Below, piece after piece: positions 19,603 to 28,589 of a stretch of 50,451 bases of DNA. Origin of the DNA: Bacillota bacterium (lineage in GTDB: Bacteria; Bacillota; Clostridia; Clostridiales; Clostridiaceae). The notes below the pieces were generated by a model. The model was given only the letters and a program-made list of their open reading frames with translations. It was not told the origin of the DNA and made no database searches. How positions within the stretch are numbered: position 1 is the stretch's first letter; each line of letters opens with the position of its first letter. A program made the translations under genes and the position numbers. The stretch lies in NCBI GenBank assembly GCA_021781655.1, contig JAJXWJ010000019.1, positions 1 through 50,451 of the forward strand, read 5' to 3'.

Positions 19603-20466
19603 ATGAAAAATTTAAAAAATAAACTGGCAGCTACGATTGTAGTGTTGTCAGTTGGGTTTTTGGTTTTAATTGGAATTAGCATCCAAAGAGGAAATGGGTC
19701 CTTTGTTGAAAATGGTGTTGGTGTTGCTTTTAATTCAGTTCAGACTATTATTTACAGAACTATCAGTAATACAAAAGATTGGTTTGGTTTTATAACTCAT
19801 TTTTCACAAACTAAAGCGGAAAATGATTCTTTAAAAGAGCAAAATACAAAAATGGAAAGTGAAATTTCTAAATATAATCAGCTTAAAGCTGAAAATACTA
19901 ATTTAAAAAATATGCTTAATTTTAAAAGTCAAAGAAGTGAATACAACTATATAGGGGCAGATATTTCAGGGATTTCTGGCGTAGACTATTTAAATGGTTT
20001 TGATATTAACCAAGGTAGCAGCACTGGAATAAAGGTTGGTATGGTCGTAATTAGTGTTAATAGTGATGGTAGTGCTGGATATATGATAGGTGAAATAACT
20101 TCAGTAGATAGTAACTATAGTAAGGTTATGACTATTTCAAATCCTAATTTAAAGATAAGTGCTGTAAATCAAAACAGTGGTAAAATTGAAGGAATAGTAC
20201 ATGGCAGCACAGATTATGGCAGCAACGGCCAAGTTATTTTGGATTATCTTCCTGAAGATTCCACAATAAAGGTTGGAGATTCTATTGCTACGTCAGGAGT
20301 GGGTAATATGTTCCCTAGCAATATATCAATTGGTAAGGTGACTAGTATTAAGGATGACAAAGCAAAAGCTTCCATGCAGGCTGTGTTAAGTCCATATGTA
20401 GATTTCACAACTTTAAGAGAAGTAATGGTAGTTGTTCCTAAAGATAGCAGCACAATTAAATATTAG
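19603..20466 (+). CDS. mreC: Rod-shape determining protein MreC
   Basis: A 287-residue elongasome scaffold. It has a short cytoplasmic start, one membrane helix (AATIVVLSVGFLVLIGISI), a coiled coil at about 65-105 (KAENDSLKEQNTKMESEISK) and an extracellular beta-barrel domain. MreC binds PBP2 and activates the RodA-PBP2 pair. It lies 10 bases after mreB. Confidence 0.95.
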   Translation: MKNLKNKLAATIVVLSVGFLVLIGISIQRGNGSFVENGVGVAFNSVQTIIYRTISNTKDWFGFITHFSQTKAENDSLKEQNTKMESEISKYNQLKAENTNLKNMLNFKSQRSEYNYIGADISGISGVDYLNGFDINQGSSTGIKVGMVVISVNSDGSAGYMIGEITSVDSNYSKVMTISNPNLKISAVNQNSGKIEGIVHGSTDYGSNGQVILDYLPEDSTIKVGDSIATSGVGNMFPSNISIGKVTSIKDDKAKASMQAVLSPYVDFTTLREVMVVVPKDSSTIKY

Positions 20467-20475
20467 GGTGATTTT

Positions 20476-20967
20476 ATGAAAAGAATCGTTACAAATACAC
20501 TTTTAGTCATTATATTTTTTATAATGGACAATACTTTTATGCCATTTTTAGCTATACACGGATATTACCCAAGTTTGTTGTTTATTTTTGCTTTATGCTA
20601 TTCTATGCTTAATGAAAGATGGTATGCATTAGGTATGGGAATTATTTGCGGATTTTTGCAAGATATTTATTTTTTTAATGGCTTTGGCGTAAATATGCTA
20701 TTAAACATGCTACTATGCTTAATAGCAGGAGAAATAGGTAGAAGCTTATTTAAAGAAAAGATGTTTATTCCTGTTATATCTATATTTTGTTTGACTTTTA
20801 TAAAAGGTTTATGTATTTATGAAATATTGCACATGTCGGGTTTATATTCTAATATTTACAACTCTGTATTTAATGCGGTTTACAGTTTCTTTATAGCAAT
20901 AATAATGTATAGAGTGATTTATAAATTGTATCAAAAACAATATATGATAAGAAATTGGAAAATATAA
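20476..20967 (+). CDS. mreD: Rod-shape determining protein MreD
   Basis: A 163-residue polytopic membrane protein with five or six hydrophobic segments, in the expected place between MreC and PBP2. The conserved stretch GIICGFLQDIYFFNGFGVN matches the family, where G-x-x-x-D near a membrane segment is typical. The ribosome binding site is GGGTGATTTT. It ends 11 bases before the PBP2 start. Confidence 0.9.
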   Translation: MKRIVTNTLLVIIFFIMDNTFMPFLAIHGYYPSLLFIFALCYSMLNERWYALGMGIICGFLQDIYFFNGFGVNMLLNMLLCLIAGEIGRSLFKEKMFIPVISIFCLTFIKGLCIYEILHMSGLYSNIYNSVFNAVYSFFIAIIMYRVIYKLYQKQYMIRNWKI

Positions 20968-20978
20968 GTGGTGATCAA

Positions 20979-23717
20979 ATGTTAAATTTAGAGAAAAAAC
21001 GTAAAAAGAAGATTTTAAGCAGATATACAGCATTGTTTATGTTCATTTTATTTATAATAGGAACAATAGGTTATCAACTATATAGCCTTCAAGTAGTACA
21101 AGGGGCTGAAAATAGTCAAAAAGCAAGTACGAATTCAATTAAGGACATACCAATAGATGCTCCTAGAGGAAATATTACAGATAAAAATGGCGTCATCCTT
21201 GCAAACAATAAACAAAGCTATAATGTTACCTTTATGGAAAGCAATTATAGTGACAATAAAACCAATAATTTTTATAGCACTATGAACAAGGTTTTTCAAA
21301 CTATGGATGAAAACAGGGAAACTCAAAATGATACTTTCCCGTTAAAGGTAAATCCTTATAGATTTGAATTTAACACAAGCGATCCTAATGTTATTAAAAC
21401 TTTGCAACTTAGGTTTTTAAAAGACAGAGGAGTTCAAAGTTTAATTTTGAAACAAGATTTTAAAAATAAGGCGGAGAGCACCTTAACTACAGCAGAAGAA
21501 AACAAGTTAAATGAAGAACTATTAAGCTTATCTCCGGAAACAGTTTATAATTATTTGATGACTAGTTATGGTATTGATAAAGGCTTGAAAACTGTAGACC
21601 CAAACTATTCTGTAGCTGAATCTAGAAGATACATGCTAGTTAAGGATGCAATAAAAATGCAGAGCTTTACTGGATATCAGCCAATAGACATTTACAGTAA
21701 TATAAGTTATAACAGCTATTTGATAATGATGCAGAAGATGTCCCAATTACCAGGTATAAATGTTGATATACAGCCATTAAGACAGTATCCATATGGAAGC
21801 TTAGCATCTCCAGTAATTGGATATATTAGCAAGATAAGCAGTAGCGATCAAGAAAAGTATCAAGAAAAAGGCTATGACACAAGTACTGAATATATAGGTG
21901 CATCAGGAATGGAAGCGGCAATGGAGAAATGGCTTCACGGAGAAAATGGTGAACAGGTAGTACAGGTAGATAAACAAGGGAATACTACTAAAAACTTATC
22001 AACTAAACCAGCACAGCAAGGTGATAATATTCAGCTTACAATTGATGCAAATGTTCAATATGCAGCAGAGCAAGGTTTAAGTAACGAACTGAAACAGCTT
22101 CAAGCAACTGGTAATATACAAGGTAATATGAATATAAGTAATGCTACAAGAGGAGCTGCTGTTGTTGTAGATGTTCACACTGGTGGAATTCTAGCCCTAG
22201 TAAGTTTACCTGATTTTAACCCAAATGATTTTTCTAATCCTAATGGACTTACCGATGCAGAGATCAATAAATATTTTAATACCGATTATGAAAGCATGGC
22301 TAAAGCCAAGGGAATGTCACAATCTCTTATCGATTTTATGTTTCCTGTAGATACAAGTATAAAAGGAAATACTACAAAGAGAGTAGATAAGTATGATTAT
22401 TTTCCGAAACCTTTATATAATTATGCTACTATGTCCTTAGTACCATCAGGTTCAACCTTTAAACCTGTTGTAGCTGTAGCAGGACTACAAACGGGTGTGA
22501 TAAATTCTAGCTTTACAATCTATGATTCAGGTAGTTTTAACGATGGCAAAGGCTTTACAGATGAATTTTTATCGGATGGAGCCCATGGTATTACTAATAT
22601 TGTGAAGGCGATTACCGTTTCCAGTAACCCATTTTTTATGACTGTTGCACAGCTTTTAAAGGATAAATTTGGACCTAATGAAATTGCTAAATATGCTTGG
22701 TTATTTGGTTTAGGTGCAGACCCTAATGGACCGAGTTCCGCTGCAAGTACAGGAATAGAAATTCCAGAAAATTTTGGTCAGGTTTATAATTCAACTTCTC
22801 AAAAAAATGTGGATGCAGCTCAATTTTTGCTTAATGCGGAGAGAGATCTTTCTACAGGCATTGCATTAGACGGTACTAAAATGCCTGTTGTAGATATTTC
22901 TGACAATGCAAATGATAGCCAAGATGTTGCAAGTATAAAAACTCAAATAAAAACTGAATTTCAGAATGCAATAAAAAATTATACTTCGACAAAAAATGAA
23001 ACTCCAACAAATTTTGCACCTTTACTTAAGCAGTTATTTTCAAAAGATCCTAAATATAAAGGCCAATCGATTTCAGAAGCACAAATAAATTTAATTTCAA
23101 GCGATATGAATACTGAAATTAATCGTGCGATAGATGATATGAATTTGCCATATCACACATATGTTGCAGCTATAGGGCAGGGTATGGATGCTTTTACACC
23201 GCTTCAAATGGCAGGATATGTAGCAACACTTGCAAATGGTGGAAATAGAATGAAACTTCATCTTTTAGATAAAGTGACAGATGCTAATGGAAATGTAGTG
23301 GAGCAAGTACAACCAGAAGTTTTGGATAAGGTTGATATGAGCAGCACTACACAGCAGCTAGTTATGGAAGGAATGAATGGCGTTACATCTTCAAGTCAAG
23401 GCGGAGCAGAAGGAACAGCAGCTGCTGAATTAGGGCCTTTTAGCCAATATATTCAAACTGCAGGTAAAACAGGTACTGCTGAATTTAATACAGCAGATAT
23501 TCAAAATAAGATAGGCAGAACTGACTATGCTTGGTTTATAGGTTATGCACCAGCAACTAATCCTCAAATTGCTGTGTCGGTTGTAATGTTTGATGGTGGT
23601 TACGGTGAATATTCAGCTAATGTAGCTAGAGATATTTATGAAGCATATTTTAAAACAGAGCTTCAACAAAAAGGATTTAAATTTGATATAAATGTAAATG
23701 CACAACCAGAAAATTAA
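20979..23717 (+). CDS. mrdA: Penicillin-binding protein 2, copy 1 (elongation transpeptidase)
   Basis: A class B transpeptidase for cylindrical wall growth, 912 residues from ATG 20979, which follows GGTGAT; an upstream TTG is rejected. There is one membrane anchor (ALFMFILFIIGTIGYQLY), a PBP dimerisation domain beginning at APRGNITDKNG, and the transpeptidase with STFK (S492, K495), SSN (S548-N550) and KTGT (K830). It is longer than most PBP2 proteins because of an insertion of roughly 70 residues between the second and third motifs (about 640-710). It follows mreD directly. A near-identical second copy lies downstream, and all active-site motifs are intact in both. Confidence 0.95.
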   Translation: MLNLEKKRKKKILSRYTALFMFILFIIGTIGYQLYSLQVVQGAENSQKASTNSIKDIPIDAPRGNITDKNGVILANNKQSYNVTFMESNYSDNKTNNFYSTMNKVFQTMDENRETQNDTFPLKVNPYRFEFNTSDPNVIKTLQLRFLKDRGVQSLILKQDFKNKAESTLTTAEENKLNEELLSLSPETVYNYLMTSYGIDKGLKTVDPNYSVAESRRYMLVKDAIKMQSFTGYQPIDIYSNISYNSYLIMMQKMSQLPGINVDIQPLRQYPYGSLASPVIGYISKISSSDQEKYQEKGYDTSTEYIGASGMEAAMEKWLHGENGEQVVQVDKQGNTTKNLSTKPAQQGDNIQLTIDANVQYAAEQGLSNELKQLQATGNIQGNMNISNATRGAAVVVDVHTGGILALVSLPDFNPNDFSNPNGLTDAEINKYFNTDYESMAKAKGMSQSLIDFMFPVDTSIKGNTTKRVDKYDYFPKPLYNYATMSLVPSGSTFKPVVAVAGLQTGVINSSFTIYDSGSFNDGKGFTDEFLSDGAHGITNIVKAITVSSNPFFMTVAQLLKDKFGPNEIAKYAWLFGLGADPNGPSSAASTGIEIPENFGQVYNSTSQKNVDAAQFLLNAERDLSTGIALDGTKMPVVDISDNANDSQDVASIKTQIKTEFQNAIKNYTSTKNETPTNFAPLLKQLFSKDPKYKGQSISEAQINLISSDMNTEINRAIDDMNLPYHTYVAAIGQGMDAFTPLQMAGYVATLANGGNRMKLHLLDKVTDANGNVVEQVQPEVLDKVDMSSTTQQLVMEGMNGVTSSSQGGAEGTAAAELGPFSQYIQTAGKTGTAEFNTADIQNKIGRTDYAWFIGYAPATNPQIAVSVVMFDGGYGEYSANVARDIYEAYFKTELQQKGFKFDINVNAQPEN

Positions 23718-23749
23718 AATCGGAGTATTCACTCCGATTTTTTTTTTTT
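23716..23749 (+). terminator. Rho-independent terminator after PBP2 copy 1
   Basis: AAAATCGGAGT (23716-23726) pairs with ACTCCGATTTT (23731-23741) over an ATTC loop, followed by an unbroken T-run to 23749. It closes the mreBCD-PBP2 transcript. TATAAT at 23752-23757 could be a -10 for the next gene. Confidence 0.93.
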
Positions 23750-23897
23750 AGTATAATAAAACTTAGAAGGATTTTTACAACTTCATGTTGAATAATAAAA
23801 AGAGTGTATTATTTAGTGTGTCTTTGGTAATAAATATAGAACAAATAAGTTTTTTAATAATATATCATAATAAATTGGAGGTGTAAAAGGTTAAAAT

Positions 23898-26645
23898 ATG
23901 CTAAGTTTAAACAAAAAACGTAAAAATAAGTTTCTAAACAGATATGCAGCACTGTTTTTATTTATTTTATTTATAATAGTAACTGTAGGATATAAACTAT
24001 ATAATCTTCAAGTATTACAAGGAGATGAAAATAGTCAAAAAGCAAGTACAAACTCAATTAAAGACATATACATAGATGCTCCTAGAGGAAATATTACAGA
24101 TAAAAACGGTGTCATACTTGCAAACAATAAACAAAGCTATAATGTCACCTTTATGGAAAGCAATTATAGTGACAACAAAAGCAATAATTTTTATGCTACT
24201 ATGGCAAAGGTTTTTCAAATTATGGATGAAAACAAGGAGACTCAAAATGATACCTTCCCTTTAAAGGTAAATCCCTTTAGATTCGAATTTAACACAAACG
24301 ATCCTAATGCTATTAAAACTTTGCAACTTAGGTTTTTAAAAGACAGAGGGGTTCAAGGTATGATTTTGAAAAAATATTTTAATAATAAGTCTGAGAGTAC
24401 TTTAACTTCTGCAGAAGAAAACAAGTTAAATGGGTACCTTATAAGCTTATCTCCAGAGACAGTTTATAATTATTTGATGACTAGCTATGGTATTGATAAA
24501 GGCTTGAAAACTGTAAACTCAAACTATTCTGTAGCTGAATCTAGAAGATACATGCTAGTTAAGGATGCAATAAAAATGCAGAGTTTTACTGGCTATCAGC
24601 CAATAGATATTTATAGTAACATAAGTTATAACAGTTATTTGATAATGATGCAGAAAATATCAAAGCTTCCAGGTATAGATGTTGCAATACAACCATTAAG
24701 ACAATATCCGTATGGCACGCTTGCGTCTCCTGTAATTGGATATATTAGCAAGATAAGTAGCACTGATCAAGAAAAGTATGAAGAAAAAGGATATAATACA
24801 AGTACAGATTATATAGGTGCATCAGGAATGGAAGCAGCAATGGAGAAATGGCTTCACGGACAAAATGGTGAACAGGTAGTACAAGTTGATAAGCAAGGAA
24901 ATACTACTAAAAATTTAGCAACTAAACCAGCACAGCAAGGAAATAATCTTCAGCTTACAATTGATGCAAATGTTCAATATGCAGCAGAGCAGGGTTTAAA
25001 TAATGAGTTTCAAAAGCTTCAGGCAGAAAAGCAGACCTCTGATGGAATGAATATTACAAATGCAAATAGAGGTGCTGTAGTTGTAACCGATATTCATACT
25101 GGTGGAATATTAGCTCTTGTAAGTTTGCCTGATTTTAATCCAAATGATTTTTCTAATCCAAAGGGACTTACAGATGCTGATATTAAAAAATACTTTAATA
25201 CAGATTATGAAAGTATGGCTAAAGCAAAAGAAATGTCACAGGCTCTAATTGATCAAATGTTTCCTATAAACACTAGCATTGCTGGAAATACTACTATGAG
25301 AACAGATAGATATGACTATTTTCCTAAGCCTCTATACAATTATGCTACGATGTCGCTTTTGCCTTCTGGTTCTACTTTTAAACCTATCACTGCAGTTGCA
25401 GGCCTTCAAGAAGGTGTTATAGATGCTAATACTACTGTAAACGACTTAGCAGAATATAATTTAGGAGATGCTACTCATCCTGATATGGTATATTTTAAAA
25501 GTGATGGACCTCATTATGTTACGAATATAGTAAAAGCTATAACAGTATCCAGTAACCCATTTTTTATGGAAGTAGGTAAATTACTTAGGGCAAAGCTTGG
25601 AGCAGATGGATTAGCAAAATATGCTTGGCAATTTGGAATGGGTGCTGACCCTAATGGCCCAACTTCAAACGCTAGCACAGGGATAGAAATACCAGAAAAT
25701 TTTGGCCAAGTATTTAATACTGTATCTCTTAAAAATAACAATGCTAATATGTTTCTAATAAATGCAGAAGGAGATTTAAATTCTGGGGTTAGTATTTCTA
25801 AAGGGAAACTTCCTGTTATAAATTTATACGACAACAGTGGAGATAGTAAAAATGTAGCAAGTATAAAAACAGAGATAAAAAATGATTTTAAAAATGAAGT
25901 TAAAAAACCTGGTATAAAGACAGTTATAACTACGGATTTCAAAACCCTATTTAATAATCTTATAGCATCAGATCCGATTTATAAGGGAAAAAAATTATCT
26001 AATTCAGATATTAATTGTGTAGTTGCAGAAATAACAAATCAAATTATGGCAGCAAGGAATGATATTGATAGACCATATCATTCGTATGAAAGTGCTATAG
26101 GTCAGGATATGGATGCTTTTACTCCCCTTCAAATTGCAGATTACATGGCAACACTTGCAAATGGGGGGACAAGATATAAAAGTCACTTACTGGATCAAAT
26201 TACGGATTCTAATGGTAATGTAGTAGAAAAAGTAAAACCTCAAGTTTTAAATACTGTGCAAATGACTTCTGAAATAAAAAGCCTTGTTTCAGAAGGTATG
26301 AATGGAGTTACGGATGCTGGGGCTGGAGGAATGGCAGGTACTGCTGCACAAGCCTTAGGTGATTTTAATAACTATGTTCCTACAGCAGGAAAAACTGGTA
26401 CTGCCGAATTTGGTGAAAATACAGATCTTCAAACTCAAATTGGTAGAGCGGATTATGCGTGGTTTGCTGGATATGCACCAGCAACAAATCCACAAATATC
26501 GGTTGCAGTTGTTATTTTTGATGGAGGTTACGGTGCTGATGCGGCTAACGTAGCTAGAAATGTATATGAAGCATATTTTAAAACGCAATTGCAGCAAAAG
26601 GGCTATAAATTTGATATAGGTGTAAATGCACAACCAGAAAATTAA
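23898..26645 (+). CDS. Penicillin-binding protein 2, copy 2
   Basis: A 915-residue paralogue of the preceding gene with long identical stretches. The membrane anchor is ALFLFILFIIVTVGYKLY, and the active site is complete: STFK with S492, SSN with S551-N553, KTGT with K832. Differences cluster in the stretch before the SxN motif and in the insertion before KTGT, while the N-terminal 350 residues are nearly the same. It has its own GGAGGTG binding site and lies 180 bases past copy 1, behind a terminator, so it probably has its own promoter. It may be a stage-specific elongation transpeptidase or a recent redundant copy. Confidence 0.93.
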   Translation: MLSLNKKRKNKFLNRYAALFLFILFIIVTVGYKLYNLQVLQGDENSQKASTNSIKDIYIDAPRGNITDKNGVILANNKQSYNVTFMESNYSDNKSNNFYATMAKVFQIMDENKETQNDTFPLKVNPFRFEFNTNDPNAIKTLQLRFLKDRGVQGMILKKYFNNKSESTLTSAEENKLNGYLISLSPETVYNYLMTSYGIDKGLKTVNSNYSVAESRRYMLVKDAIKMQSFTGYQPIDIYSNISYNSYLIMMQKISKLPGIDVAIQPLRQYPYGTLASPVIGYISKISSTDQEKYEEKGYNTSTDYIGASGMEAAMEKWLHGQNGEQVVQVDKQGNTTKNLATKPAQQGNNLQLTIDANVQYAAEQGLNNEFQKLQAEKQTSDGMNITNANRGAVVVTDIHTGGILALVSLPDFNPNDFSNPKGLTDADIKKYFNTDYESMAKAKEMSQALIDQMFPINTSIAGNTTMRTDRYDYFPKPLYNYATMSLLPSGSTFKPITAVAGLQEGVIDANTTVNDLAEYNLGDATHPDMVYFKSDGPHYVTNIVKAITVSSNPFFMEVGKLLRAKLGADGLAKYAWQFGMGADPNGPTSNASTGIEIPENFGQVFNTVSLKNNNANMFLINAEGDLNSGVSISKGKLPVINLYDNSGDSKNVASIKTEIKNDFKNEVKKPGIKTVITTDFKTLFNNLIASDPIYKGKKLSNSDINCVVAEITNQIMAARNDIDRPYHSYESAIGQDMDAFTPLQIADYMATLANGGTRYKSHLLDQITDSNGNVVEKVKPQVLNTVQMTSEIKSLVSEGMNGVTDAGAGGMAGTAAQALGDFNNYVPTAGKTGTAEFGENTDLQTQIGRADYAWFAGYAPATNPQISVAVVIFDGGYGADAANVARNVYEAYFKTQLQQKGYKFDIGVNAQPEN

Positions 26646-26675
26646 AAATCGGAGTATTCACTCCGATTTTTTTTT
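26645..26675 (+). terminator. Rho-independent terminator after PBP2 copy 2
   Basis: The same CGGAGT-ATTC-ACTCCG hairpin as after copy 1, with flanking A and T runs; the T-run is about three bases shorter. A TATAAT at 26678-26683 follows at once and may serve the minCDE operon. Confidence 0.92.
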
Positions 26676-26762
26676 AGTATAATAAAATTTAGAAGGATTT
26701 TTACAGCTTCATGTTGAATAATAAAAAGAGTGTATTATGTGGCATACCTTTGGAGGAGTATT

Positions 26763-27395
26763 ATGGGAGAAGACAAAATAGTTATAAAGGGAAACAAGGA
26801 TGGATTAAGTTTACTAATAGATTTAAACTTTTTTAAAGATTTTAACGATATGCTCGATATATTGGTAGAAAAGCTTTCCAGAGGGAAAAAATTCTACGAA
26901 GGTTGCACTTTGAAAATTTCTACTCAATTAAAGCAAATTAATGAAGTTCAAATGAAAAATTTAAAAAATATACTTTTTGAGCAATTTTTAATTAAAGATT
27001 GTATTTTTGAAGATAGTGAATATAAAACCAATAAGTTTTTTTCGGGTATTTATGAAGGAAAAACAAAATTTTTGAGAAAAACAATTAGAAGTGGTCAGAT
27101 AATAAACTATCAAGGAAATTTAATAATAATTGGAGATGTTAATCCAGGTGCTGAAATTTATGCAGCTGGAAATGTCATAGTTTTTGGTGCACTAAAAGGT
27201 GATGTACATGCTGGGGTTAATGGAAATGATAAAGCAATAATTGCAGCCCTAATGCTACAACCTAAAATACTTCAAATTGCAAATGTAATGACTAGAGCAC
27301 CGGAAAATGATGAAAAGCCGGAATATCCGGAAGTAGCAAAAACAAAAGGGAATACAATAGTTGTTGAACCGTACTCACCAAATAAATTTATATAA
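26763..27395 (+). CDS. minC: Septum site-determining protein MinC
   Basis: A 210-residue FtsZ assembly inhibitor. An N-terminal FtsZ-binding domain (about 1-90) is followed by a linker and the C-terminal beta-helix that binds MinD ([23 protein letters not shown] with repeated turns, then [18 protein letters not shown]). ATG 26763 sits 4 bases after TTTGGAGGAG; an in-frame GTG 11 codons upstream belongs to the duplicated flank and is rejected. First gene of minCDE. Confidence 0.94.
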   Translation: MGEDKIVIKGNKDGLSLLIDLNFFKDFNDMLDILVEKLSRGKKFYEGCTLKISTQLKQINEVQMKNLKNILFEQFLIKDCIFEDSEYKTNKFFSGIYEGKTKFLRKTIRSGQIINYQGNLIIIGDVNPGAEIYAAGNVIVFGALKGDVHAGVNGNDKAIIAALMLQPKILQIANVMTRAPENDEKPEYPEVAKTKGNTIVVEPYSPNKFI

Positions 27396-27414
27396 GATAA
27401 TGGAGGAAACTTGA

Positions 27415-28215
27415 ATGGGAGAAGCAATTGTAATAACATCTGGGAAAGGCGGAGTTGGAAAAACTACCACAACTGCCAATATTGGAACAGCTTTAGCTGC
27501 AATGGGAAAAAAGGTTGTAGTGGTGGATGGTGATACAGGACTTAGAAACTTAGATGTTTTAATGGGACTAGAAAACAGAATAGTTTTCACTTTACTAGAT
27601 GTTGTTGAAGAAAACTGTAGAATTAAACAAGCCTTGATTAGAGATAAAAGATATGAAAACTTATTTTTACTGCCTACAGCTCAAACTAGAGATAAAAATG
27701 ATATAAGTACTGAGCAAATGCTTAAACTTATAACTGAATTAAAAAATGAATTTGATTATATTTTAATAGATTGCCCAGCAGGTATTGAGCAAGGCTTTGA
27801 AAACGCTGTAGTAGGTGCTGATAGAGCTATAGTTGTAGTTAATCCAGAAGTAACATCTGTCAGGGATGCAGATAGAGTTATTGGTAAAATGGATGCAAAG
27901 GGACTAGATAATCATAGGTTAATTGTGAATAGGATAGATATGAATATGGTTAAAAACGGTGATATGTTAGGTGTTGATGATATTATTGATAATTTAGCAA
28001 TTAAGCTTATTGGTGTGGTGCCTAGAGATAATGATATAACTGTTTCTACAAATAAAGGAGAGCCTATTGTACTAGTAGAACAATCAAAAGCTGGACAAGC
28101 ATTTAGGGACATAGCTAGAAGAATAACAGGAGAAGATGTTCCGTATATGCAGCTAGAGTCTGAAACTGAAGCAGGAATAGTTTCTGTGTTTAAAAAGCTT
28201 TTTAAAAGGAATTAA
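27415..28215 (+). CDS. minD: Septum site-determining ATPase MinD
   Basis: A 266-residue ParA-type ATPase that recruits MinC to the membrane. The deviant Walker A motif is KGGVGKTT, with the signature lysine at K11 and the P-loop lysine at K16; switch motifs are VDGDTGLRNLD and LIDCPAGIE. The last residues (AGIVSVFKKLFKRN) form the amphipathic membrane-targeting helix. It lies 19 bases after minC. Confidence 0.97.
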   Translation: MGEAIVITSGKGGVGKTTTTANIGTALAAMGKKVVVVDGDTGLRNLDVLMGLENRIVFTLLDVVEENCRIKQALIRDKRYENLFLLPTAQTRDKNDISTEQMLKLITELKNEFDYILIDCPAGIEQGFENAVVGADRAIVVVNPEVTSVRDADRVIGKMDAKGLDNHRLIVNRIDMNMVKNGDMLGVDDIIDNLAIKLIGVVPRDNDITVSTNKGEPIVLVEQSKAGQAFRDIARRITGEDVPYMQLESETEAGIVSVFKKLFKRN

Positions 28216-28226
28216 GGAGGAAAATT

Positions 28227-28496
28227 ATGAGTTTGTTTAGTCTGTTTTCAAATAAACCTTCCTCCAAAGAGGTTGCAAACGAAAGATTAAAGCTGATTTT
28301 AATTCACGATAGAGCAGATTTATCTCCTGAATTATTAGATTTAATTAAAGGAGAAATCATGAATGTAATAAATAAATATGCTGAAATCGATAATTCCGAT
28401 GTGGAGGTTAAGCTAACTAGAACATCTTTAGAAGAAGGTAATTCACCGGCTTTAGTAGCAAATATACCTATTAAAAAGATGAAGGCTAGGAGATAA
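28227..28496 (+). CDS. minE: Cell division topological specificity factor MinE
   Basis: An 89-residue MinE protein. The N-terminal part holds the MinD-contacting stretch (SSKEVANERLKLILIHDRADL) and the rest is the dimerisation domain (LIKGEIMNVINKYAEID). Presence of MinE rather than only DivIVA points to a pole-to-pole oscillating system, as known in some clostridia. GGAGG lies 11 bases after the minD stop. Confidence 0.95.
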   Translation: MSLFSLFSNKPSSKEVANERLKLILIHDRADLSPELLDLIKGEIMNVINKYAEIDNSDVEVKLTRTSLEEGNSPALVANIPIKKMKARR

Positions 28497-28530
28497 GAGA
28501 AAAATATTCTGTTACAATTTCAATTTTAAG

Positions 28531-28559
28531 TTATAAAAATAATTATTTGAAAGTATAAT
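28531..28559 (+). promoter_or_regulatory. Candidate promoter before the SpoIVFB-like gene
   Basis: TTATAA (28531-28536) and TATAAT (28554-28559) are 17 bases apart. In other spore formers spoIVFB is read by sporulation sigma-E; I see no clear sigma-E match, so the assignment is open. Confidence 0.4.
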
Positions 28560-28589
28560 TTAATTGGAGTTATTATTCGGAGTGATACT

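Larger units (their letters stand above)
20979..23812 (+). repeat. Tandem duplication, unit 1 (PBP2 gene plus 3' flank)
   Basis: The unit covers the whole PBP2 gene, its terminator and about 70 further bases ending in GAGTGTATTAT. The same order and largely the same sequence recur at 23898-26738. Similarity on the left begins around the start codon and does not extend into mreD. Confidence 0.9.
23898..26738 (+). repeat. Tandem duplication, unit 2 (PBP2 gene plus 3' flank)
   Basis: Second unit of the tandem repeat, including the copied terminator, TATAAT stretch and GAGTGTATTAT end. Beyond this point the two flanks diverge: copy 2 runs into the minC start region, copy 1 into an 85-base spacer. 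Confidence 0.9.

Noticed and set aside
23728-23757. Promoter TTCACT with TATAAT overlapping the PBP2 copy 1 terminator
   Set aside because: The spacing is 18 bases after copy 1 but only 15 after copy 2, and the -35 lies in the hairpin, so only the TATAAT is mentioned as possible.
25514-25942. Long open frame of 142 codons on the minus strand inside PBP2 copy 2
   Set aside because: It lies wholly antisense to a well-supported gene, has no ribosome binding site, and the equivalent position in copy 1 is not open to the same extent.
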